Shown one piece after another: positions 5,691 through 10,677 of a DNA stretch of 10,677 bases. A program made the position numbers and the translations under genes. The notes beneath the pieces were generated by a model. That model was not told the DNA's origin. It worked only from the letters and a program-made list of their open reading frames with translations, and did not search any database. The stretch covers positions 1 to 10,677 of the forward strand of contig PWQB01000739.1 in assembly GCA_003556955.1 (NCBI GenBank). The letters run 5' to 3'. This DNA comes from Nostocaceae cyanobacterium CSSed10_463m. Its GTDB lineage: Bacteria; Cyanobacteriota; Cyanobacteriia; Cyanobacteriales; Nostocaceae. Positions within the stretch are counted from its first letter, which is position 1. Every line of letters starts with the position of its first letter.

Positions 5691-6725
5691 ATGTTAAAAA
5701 ACTTTTGGTATGCTTGTGAATTTAGCTCGGCAGTTACCAATAAGCCCAAGCAAGTTTTGATGTTCAATCAGAGATTTGTGCTTTATCGCAACTCTCAAGG
5801 ACAAATAGTAGCTTTAAATGATCAATGTCCTCATCGTGGTGCTGCTCTTTCTCTGGGTTGGATTGAAAAAGATTGTCTGCGTTGTCCCTATCATGGCTGG
5901 AAATTTCAAGCTGATGGAGAATGTATAGAAATTCCTTCTAATCCACCGGGTACGCCTATTCCTAAAAAAGCTCATGTACCTACTTATCCAGTTGAGGAAA
6001 AATATGGTTTTGTTTGGCTATTTTATGGAGATTTACCAGCAGAAAAACGTCCTCCTTTACCAACTTTTCCCGAATACATGGTATCAACGATGCGTCCTGT
6101 ATACGATGACAGTATAGATAATGCTAACTATGCTCGTCTCATGGAAGCTAATCTTGATTTTACCCATGTGATTGCAGTTCATAAACAATCTTTTGGTCAG
6201 AGAATCCCCATTGATACAACTATTAAATATCAAGTTGATAAGTTTGATTGGGGTGCAGTTGCTCAAGTTAATTATGAATCTTTAGGTAACTCGAAAAGTT
6301 TCTTAAACTTTTTACTTGGTGGACGACCAGAATTGAAAACCAAATTGACTTTATATCTACCTAATGTTACTCTGGCAGAAATTAGTATTGGTCGCGGTAA
6401 CAGATTTGATATCAAGTTTGGAATTTTAGTTGCTCACCTACCGATTGATGAAAATAGAACTCGTGTCAAACGTGTTTTATATCGCAATGTTTTACCCTTC
6501 CCTTGGTTAGATGGTTTCTTTAGAAAAATTGACCACAAACTAGCCCAAGAAGATACAGTAGTAGTTTCAACTTTAAACTCTCAATCAATGCCGCAAATAT
6601 CAGAGGAGCTTCATGTTGCGGCTGATGCTTTAGATATTACTTTTCGTCAGTTTCTGCAAAAGTCTCAGGCTGATTTTTCTGCATCTAGCCAGGATAAACA
6701 GCAGCAAGTTGTTGATGTGAAGTAA
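5691..6725 (+). CDS. Rieske [2Fe-2S] oxygenase (second of a tandem pair)
   Basis: This 344-residue protein is a paralogue of the upstream gene, 126 bp away. Rieske ligands are Cys46, His48 (CPHRGAAL), Cys65 and His68 (CPYHGW). The iron site is D156, H159 and H164 within NLDFTHVIAVH. By eye, residues 1-129 agree at about 100 of 129 positions with the first copy without gaps, whereas the catalytic half is only about one third alike. The pair may therefore act on different substrates while using the same electron donor. AGGAG (5680-5684) lies six bases before ATG 5691. No reductase or ferredoxin gene is in the window. The C-terminus ends in a polar Gln/Ser-rich tail (about 328-344). The substrate cannot be told from sequence. 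Confidence 0.9.
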   Translation: MLKNFWYACEFSSAVTNKPKQVLMFNQRFVLYRNSQGQIVALNDQCPHRGAALSLGWIEKDCLRCPYHGWKFQADGECIEIPSNPPGTPIPKKAHVPTYPVEEKYGFVWLFYGDLPAEKRPPLPTFPEYMVSTMRPVYDDSIDNANYARLMEANLDFTHVIAVHKQSFGQRIPIDTTIKYQVDKFDWGAVAQVNYESLGNSKSFLNFLLGGRPELKTKLTLYLPNVTLAEISIGRGNRFDIKFGILVAHLPIDENRTRVKRVLYRNVLPFPWLDGFFRKIDHKLAQEDTVVVSTLNSQSMPQISEELHVAADALDITFRQFLQKSQADFSASSQDKQQQVVDVK

Positions 6726-6907
6726 TGCTTTGAAGTGACAGCAGGAAAGAGATTAGGAACCACAGATAAGAAAGATTTGTTTTGAGTGCAAGCATACGGT
6801 TTTGAAATCGAAAAACTTTATGTTGGTTTCAGTTTTGTAGCACTCATGATTTTTGGCAAATGAATACACATATATAGACGTACTTCATTAATAGTGGGGA
6901 GACCATC

Positions 6908-7912
6908 ATGAACCATGTCCTCGAAAAATCATTGATACAACAACTAACAATGCGTGGGGTAATCGACAAGTTTTTCAGACAGATGTTTGATAATACTTGC
7001 CAAGCGTTAGAAATGTTAGATGGGACAAAGTTTTCTGAACAGTCTTGGAATCGTGATCAAAAGGGACTTTGGACGGTTGGTGAAAGTAGTGAAGACGCTA
7101 TATATATTGACCGGGTTCTGCACAATGGTAATGTGTTGGAAAAGGTAGGAGTTAATTATGTAGCCATAGAGGGTGAGTTACCTCCAGGAATGTCTTTTGA
7201 AAAATCAGGCGCTCTGGCTACAAATGCAGCCGATAAAATGACTACTAACAAAGGGAACCGCTTTTTTGCTACAGGTTCTAGCTTTGTCATCCATCCTCAT
7301 AACCCGATGGCTCCCACGGCTCATGTTAACTATCGCTATTTCGAGATTCGTAATGCTAACCAGCCTGTGTATTGGTGGTTTGGTGGCGGTGCTGATTTAA
7401 CACCTGCATATCTTTTTGAGGAAGATGCTGTTCATTTTCATCAAGTGCATAAAGATGTTTGTGATCAGTATGGTTCTGCTTATTACCCCCGTTTTAAAAA
7501 TGCCTGTGATGAATATTTCCACATCCCACATCGTGGCGAACATCGAGGTGTCGGTGGAATTTTCTTTGACAATTTAAATCACGAAAGTCCCGAAAAGCTG
7601 TTGTCATTAGTAACTAATTGTGCTAATGCTTTTCTCCCGGCTTATATGCCTATTTTAGAAAGACGTAAAGATATGTCTTTTACAGAGGAAAACAAGTATT
7701 GGCAACATCTAGTCCGTGGGCGATATGTGGAGTTTATTTTATCGTGCGATCGCGGCATTCGTTTTGGTTTAGCCAGTGGTATGGTGAAGCAGAAAAGTGT
7801 GTTTAATTGTATGCCTCCTGCTGCTAACTGGGAATACGATGATCAACCTATTCCTGGTAGTAAAGAAGCCATGTTGAAAGAAGTTTTAAGAAATCCTCGT
7901 AAGTGGCTATGA
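6908..7912 (+). CDS. hemF: oxygen-dependent coproporphyrinogen III oxidase, divergent HemF paralogue
   Basis: HemF catalyses O2-dependent oxidative decarboxylation of two propionates of coproporphyrinogen III to give protoporphyrinogen IX. The 334-residue length is normal. Clear family signatures are HPHNPMAPTAHVNYRYFE (129-146), WWFGGGADLTPAYLFEED (156-173), the segment from HKDVCD (181) through KNACDEYFHIPHRGEHRGVGGIFFD (197-221), and DRG (281-283). His129, His139, His179 and His208 align with histidines implicated in metal binding in E. coli HemF. Three signatures have changed: the N-terminal poly-glycine loop is ESSEDAIYID (59-68), NLVYDRGT is ILSCDRGI (277-284), and ESILMSLP is KSVFNCMP (296-303). 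This suggests a second HemF with altered binding or setting, not the housekeeping enzyme. GGGGAG (6896-6901) sits six bases before the ATG. It lies 182 bp after the Rieske pair. Confidence 0.88.
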   Translation: MNHVLEKSLIQQLTMRGVIDKFFRQMFDNTCQALEMLDGTKFSEQSWNRDQKGLWTVGESSEDAIYIDRVLHNGNVLEKVGVNYVAIEGELPPGMSFEKSGALATNAADKMTTNKGNRFFATGSSFVIHPHNPMAPTAHVNYRYFEIRNANQPVYWWFGGGADLTPAYLFEEDAVHFHQVHKDVCDQYGSAYYPRFKNACDEYFHIPHRGEHRGVGGIFFDNLNHESPEKLLSLVTNCANAFLPAYMPILERRKDMSFTEENKYWQHLVRGRYVEFILSCDRGIRFGLASGMVKQKSVFNCMPPAANWEYDDQPIPGSKEAMLKEVLRNPRKWL

Positions 7913-7961
7913 ATTTCTGTTGATTGTAACTGAGAGATACTTTCATAAAGGTGACGCTGCA

Positions 7962-8201
7962 ATGAGAAAGTCCAAGTCATTCAACATCAGACAATCAATA
8001 GCTAAAAGTTTATTCAACACTCGCAACCAAACCTACACACAGCCATTACAGGTAATGTCAAAAAATATCACTTTGAATCAAACAACACAAGATACATATA
8101 TTACCAGCGAACTAGAAATAGACATTGCATTATCCTTTCTTAATGCTTGTAAATATGTCCTAGTTTGGATAATATGCCTTTGTATCTACTCAAGTATGTA
8201 A
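7962..8201 (+). CDS. small hypothetical protein with C-terminal hydrophobic segment
   Basis: A 79-residue reading frame starting at ATG 7962, with AAGGTGA (7948-7954) seven bases before it, and 49 bp after the HemF stop codon. The N-terminal part is polar and basic (MRKSKSFNIRQSIAKSLF). The C-terminus, YVLVWIICLCIYSSM, is hydrophobic and long enough to insert in or anchor to a membrane. A TTG at 7920 would extend it by 14 residues but has no better ribosome-binding site. I recognise no family. Its spacing, ribosome-binding site and co-orientation favour a real gene co-transcribed with hemF; the low-complexity middle and lack of a known domain weigh against. Confidence 0.4.
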   Translation: MRKSKSFNIRQSIAKSLFNTRNQTYTQPLQVMSKNITLNQTTQDTYITSELEIDIALSFLNACKYVLVWIICLCIYSSM

Positions 8202-8249
8202 AACCCTATTTACACCAATCCTTATCAACTTGTAACTAACCAATATTCG

Positions 8250-8290
8250 CTCTCTTACTTGGCGTTCTTGGCGGCTTGGTGGTTCGTTAT
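8250..8290. repeat. dispersed repeat (CTTGGCGTTCTTGGCGGCTT type)
   Basis: Pyrimidine/guanine-rich text of the CTTGGCG...CTTGGCGG...GGTTCGTT kind is a familiar intergenic repeat in Nostoc-type genomes. It ends about 15 bp before the start codon of the ATC-hydrolase-like gene, displacing any ordinary ribosome-binding site there. Compare the related repeat at 9021-9054. Confidence 0.5.
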
Positions 8291-8304
8291 TCCATCTTAA
8301 TAGT

Positions 8305-8955
8305 ATGACCATAAAAATGAGCATGAAAAAGGAACTGGTTACAGGGAATCTCCGCATGGAAGATATCATCAATCTAGATGAATCTAAAGCCGTGAATTTG
8401 TTTAGAAAGAGATTTCAAAAATACAAAAATCTGGTTGCAGAAAAAGGAGACGCAGCCGCTTTTGAAGAGATGATGGAAAAATATCCTGAACAACAAAAGG
8501 CGTTGATGGGTACTTTCATTGATCACAATACCTTAGCCAAAGGTTTCACCCAAGCTGCGCCGTTACTAGGTTTGATGGGCTTTGTAATGGATGTGGTAGA
8601 TGTTTCTCAAAATGGCACAGATGCAGCGTTAGAAATTCAAAGGGTTTGTCCCGTTTTATCTATCGCTAAAGAATACGGTTTTGATAGTCCTTGTCGTGTG
8701 TTCTGTGAGATGGAACAAGAGGCTACTAAAAGGGCTTTTCCGGGAATAAAGGCGGCAATTTTGAGTAAACAAGCTGAGGGTGATTGTGTTTGTGTATTTA
8801 AGTATGAAAGAAATGCAGATAATTTACTAAGGGCTAAGATAGATACTCAAAATAATGTCGCTCAGGTGATATCTCGTGTTTTTTCTTTTATGGGATTGAT
8901 TCCTAGTTTGTTTAAGGTTGGTTTTAAGATGCTGAAAATGCGTTTATTAAACTAG
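8305..8955 (+). CDS. ATC-hydrolase-family-like protein
   Basis: This 216-residue protein resembles the L-2-amino-thiazoline-4-carboxylic acid hydrolase family (PF14196 type). It has an N-terminal helical half, then CPVLSIAKEYGFDSPCRVFCEMEQ (Cys115, Cys130, Cys134), FPGIKAAI (145-152), and a GDCVCVFKYER strand (159-169, Cys161 and Cys163), mirroring the family's CPy...C..D/E...PGI...GD..C.F.. pattern. The named enzyme opens a thiazoline ring during L-cysteine production in Pseudomonas; most homologues have unknown roles. The C-terminal 190-212 segment is hydrophobic to amphipathic and may touch a membrane. ATG 8305 has no Shine-Dalgarno; ATG 8356, preceded by CAGGGA (8342-8347), would give 199 residues and may be the true start. 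The family call is from pattern memory, so moderate. Confidence 0.55.
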   Translation: MTIKMSMKKELVTGNLRMEDIINLDESKAVNLFRKRFQKYKNLVAEKGDAAAFEEMMEKYPEQQKALMGTFIDHNTLAKGFTQAAPLLGLMGFVMDVVDVSQNGTDAALEIQRVCPVLSIAKEYGFDSPCRVFCEMEQEATKRAFPGIKAAILSKQAEGDCVCVFKYERNADNLLRAKIDTQNNVAQVISRVFSFMGLIPSLFKVGFKMLKMRLLN

Positions 8956-8973
8956 TATTCATAGCCTCAACAA

Positions 8974-8994
8974 GGGCGGGCAAGATGCCCACCC
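8974..8994. terminator. intergenic hairpin GGGCGGGCA-AGA-TGCCCACCC
   Basis: A nine-position stem with one mismatch and a three-base loop, 18 bp after the stop codon of the ATC-hydrolase-like gene. It belongs to a GGATGCCCACCC-like repeat style common in Nostoc intergenic DNA. No U-tract follows directly, so intrinsic termination is possible but not shown. Confidence 0.4.
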
Positions 8995-9020
8995 CACATC
9001 AGTTAAAAATCTGATTTTTT

Positions 9021-9054
9021 ATTCCTCTGTGTCCTCTGCGTCTCTGTGGTTTTA
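9021..9054. repeat. dispersed repeat (CTCTGTGTCCTCTGCGTCTC type)
   Basis: The text CTCTGTGTCCTCTGCGTCTC followed by TGTGGTTTTATTC is a widespread cyanobacterial intergenic repeat. It lies 35 bp before the flavoprotein start codon, parallel to the repeat placed before the preceding gene. Confidence 0.5.
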
Positions 9055-9089
9055 TTCAAAATATTAATCACGCACAAAACCCTAAAATC

Positions 9090-10529
9090 ATGAACAACAT
9101 TATCACCGATTTACAACAAATTATTTCCGGCGAAGTTAGTAATAAGGAATCAGAGTTAGAAGCAGTTTCTCAGGATTTTGGGAATATTGTTAAAAGACAG
9201 CCTCAAGTTGTGATTCGCCCCCAAAATTCGCGTGATATTGCGGAAGCAATTAAATATGCTGCTAAACAAGATTTAACGATTTCTTCACGGGCTGCGGGAC
9301 ATTCTTTAAGTGGTCAATCTTTGAATCAAGATGGCATTCTTTTGGATATGAGGAGTCTTAATCAAGTTGATGAATTTCATCCTCATGAACTTTGGTTTCA
9401 AGCTGATCCTGGTGTGACTTGGAAGCAAGTTGTTGATACTGCTATTCCTCATGGTGTAATTCCACCTGTTCTTACTAATAACTTTGAGGTGACTTTGGGG
9501 GGAACTCTCTCTGCGGCTGGTTTGGGTTTGAGTTCCTTTCGTTACGGTTCTCAAGCTGATAATTGTTTGGGTTTAGAAGTTGTTACGGGTACTGGTGATA
9601 TTGTTTGGTGTACGCCAGAAGAAAATAGCGAACTTTTTAATCATGTGCTTTGTGGTTATGGTCAGTTTGGTATCATTACTAAAGTCAAAAATCGTTTAAG
9701 AAAGTATCGCCCTTATACGCGCAGTTATTTTCTTTGCTATGACGATTTAGATAAACTTTTATATGATGCGCGTTGGCTGGTTGCAAAAGGTGAGATAGAT
9801 GGTTTAGTATCTTTATTCTCACCCTGCTTACAAGGAATAAGTAGAAAAGCAAATCAGATGAAACCGTTAATTCAATGGTTTTACAGAATGCAAATTACTC
9901 TGGAAGTTGATGCGGTAAATGAAATAAATAATGCTGAATTGCTGGCTGATTTAAAATTTTATCGTCATATCCACACAGAAGATTTGACTTTTGAGCAGTT
10001 CATTCAACCATTAGGTCAGGTTCCTCATCCTGTAAATACTGCTAATACTTGGATTGATATACTTTTACCAGGATCTAGGGCAAAGGATTTTATTGATATT
10101 GCTCTTGAACGTGTACCTAGTTTTTTGGATTTCCGCACTTTACCTATAGGTTCATTTTGTCTCAATTCTGGTAAGCATAAAATGCCTATGTTTCCTTTAC
10201 CTGATGATGATTTAATTATCGGTTTGGGAATGTATCCGACTATTCCTAAATCTCAGGTTCAACCTGTGCTGGAGCAGTTAAATTTATTGACTGATTTGGC
10301 TTTCCAAATGGGTGGTAAAAGATATATGGCGACGTGGGCGGATTTTGATTTGCCAAGATGGCGATCGCAATTCGGAAATTACTGGTCTACTGTCAATGAT
10401 TTGAAACGGAAATATGACCCTTGCGGTATTCTTAATCCTGGTTTCTTTAAGTATGAACAGCTTGTAGAATCCGGGGCGAATAGAAACCCCACCCCTAGCC
10501 CCTCCCCGCAAGCGAGGAGGGGGATATGA
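9090..10529 (+). CDS. FAD-linked oxidoreductase, cytokinin-dehydrogenase-like
   Basis: This 479-residue flavoprotein of the vanillyl-alcohol-oxidase fold has the FAD_binding_4 domain first: VVIRPQNSRDIAEAIKYA (40-57), RAAGHSLSGQS (67-77), GGTLSAAGLG (137-146), FRYGSQADN (150-158) and GYGQFGIIT (189-197). The last three closely echo plant cytokinin dehydrogenases (GGTLSNAG, FRHGPQISN, GLGQFGIIT). His71 occupies the position of the covalent FAD-binding histidine. In the second half, VPHPVNTANTWIDILLPGSR (311-330) matches the PHPWLNLFVP segment, and KYDPCGILNPG (441-451) the usual C-terminal motif. Asn130 aligns with the catalytic Asp of maize CKX1 (TDYLYLTVGG against TNNFEVTLGG), so the substrate may differ. 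No signal peptide or Shine-Dalgarno is seen. Residues 466-479 come from a dispersed repeat that also supplies the stop codon. Confidence 0.82.
   Translation: MNNIITDLQQIISGEVSNKESELEAVSQDFGNIVKRQPQVVIRPQNSRDIAEAIKYAAKQDLTISSRAAGHSLSGQSLNQDGILLDMRSLNQVDEFHPHELWFQADPGVTWKQVVDTAIPHGVIPPVLTNNFEVTLGGTLSAAGLGLSSFRYGSQADNCLGLEVVTGTGDIVWCTPEENSELFNHVLCGYGQFGIITKVKNRLRKYRPYTRSYFLCYDDLDKLLYDARWLVAKGEIDGLVSLFSPCLQGISRKANQMKPLIQWFYRMQITLEVDAVNEINNAELLADLKFYRHIHTEDLTFEQFIQPLGQVPHPVNTANTWIDILLPGSRAKDFIDIALERVPSFLDFRTLPIGSFCLNSGKHKMPMFPLPDDDLIIGLGMYPTIPKSQVQPVLEQLNLLTDLAFQMGGKRYMATWADFDLPRWRSQFGNYWSTVNDLKRKYDPCGILNPGFFKYEQLVESGANRNPTPSPSPQARRGI
10485..10523. repeat. dispersed palindromic repeat overlapping the flavoprotein 3' end
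   Basis: CCCCTCC (10499-10505) pairs with GGAGGGG (10516-10522), and an inner CGC/GCG (10507-10509/10512-10514) extends the stem past one mismatch. The preceding CCCCACCCCTAG belongs to the same well-known Nostoc repeat, which when translated reads NPTPSPSP. It could serve as a 3' hairpin for the transcript. Confidence 0.65.
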
Positions 10530-10570
10530 ATTTGATATTTACAAGTATTTTCAGGTAAATAGACCACACG

Positions 10571-10598
10571 GTAGGGGCGCAAGGCCTTGCGCCCCTAC
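10571..10598. repeat. perfect 28 bp palindrome
   Basis: GTAGGGGCGCAAGG (10571-10584) and CCTTGCGCCCCTAC (10585-10598) are exact reverse complements with no spacer. A further ACCACA (10563-10568) / TGTGGT (10605-10610) pair flanks it. This is a recurrent cyanobacterial intergenic repeat style. Its position 42 bp after the flavoprotein stop codon would allow a terminator role for transcripts from either side. Confidence 0.75.
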
Positions 10599-10677
10599 GA
10601 CAGATGTGGTTCAAATACATAAAAATTGATGTAAAACTGCTAGATAAGGAATTATTGAATGTTGCGAAATTTTCAGA

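Noticed and set aside
6084..6266. 60-residue minus-strand frame
   Set aside because: Antisense shadow inside the second Rieske gene.
8190..8372. 60-residue minus-strand frame
   Set aside because: Runs across a dispersed repeat and the 5' end of the next gene; no domain or ribosome-binding site.
9306..9554. 82-residue minus-strand frame
   Set aside because: Antisense inside the FAD-binding domain of the flavoprotein.
10284..10582. two overlapping minus-strand frames (75 and 67 residues)
   Set aside because: Shadows of the flavoprotein 3' end and the palindromic repeat; the apparent protein text is the repeat read backwards.

Overview
The window reads as chromosomal DNA of a filamentous, probably heterocyst-forming (Nostoc/Anabaena-type) cyanobacterium. 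Direct signs are seven HIP1 octamers (GCGATCGC), short heptanucleotide tandem repeats of the STRR kind, several palindromic intergenic repeats of the style common in Nostocales, low-GC coding sequence, and protein families typical of these genomes (PRK-like kinase, PGM1-type peptide ligase, Rieske oxygenase, HemF, cytokinin-dehydrogenase-like flavoprotein).

Layout, left to right. Bases 1-505 hold no convincing protein gene, but contain a candidate structured RNA (about 12-172) and a roughly 105 bp foldback element (about 371-477). A phosphoribulokinase-like kinase lies on the minus strand (506-1444). A 432 bp divergent spacer with repeats and a 12 bp palindrome separates it from an ATP-grasp ligase of the PGM1-related type on the plus strand (1877-3478). 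Next come about 370 bp of dispersed repeats, ending in five ACTCAGC heptads, and a small ribbon-helix-helix DNA-binding protein on the minus strand (3847-4056). The spacer between this regulator and the divergent Rieske gene contains three adjacent dyads and a 13 bp direct repeat.

From 4512 to 10529 everything is on the plus strand: two tandem Rieske oxygenases with nearly the same Rieske domain but divergent catalytic domains, a divergent HemF-type coproporphyrinogen III oxidase, a small possible membrane protein, a protein resembling the L-2-amino-thiazoline-4-carboxylate (ATC) hydrolase family, and an FAD-linked oxidoreductase of the cytokinin-dehydrogenase type. The last gene reads into a dispersed palindromic repeat that supplies its final residues and stop codon. 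A perfect 28 bp palindrome follows.

How they may work together: the Rieske and HemF families use O2 directly, and the flavoprotein is also an oxidative enzyme. The HemF homologue keeps the family's core histidines and the Asp-Arg-Gly motif but has lost the glycine-rich loop and two other signature segments, so it may be a paralogue with a changed substrate or setting. I infer, without proof, an oxidative small-molecule or tetrapyrrole-modifying set, possibly controlled by the divergent RHH protein. No transposase, CRISPR array, tRNA or rRNA was recognised.
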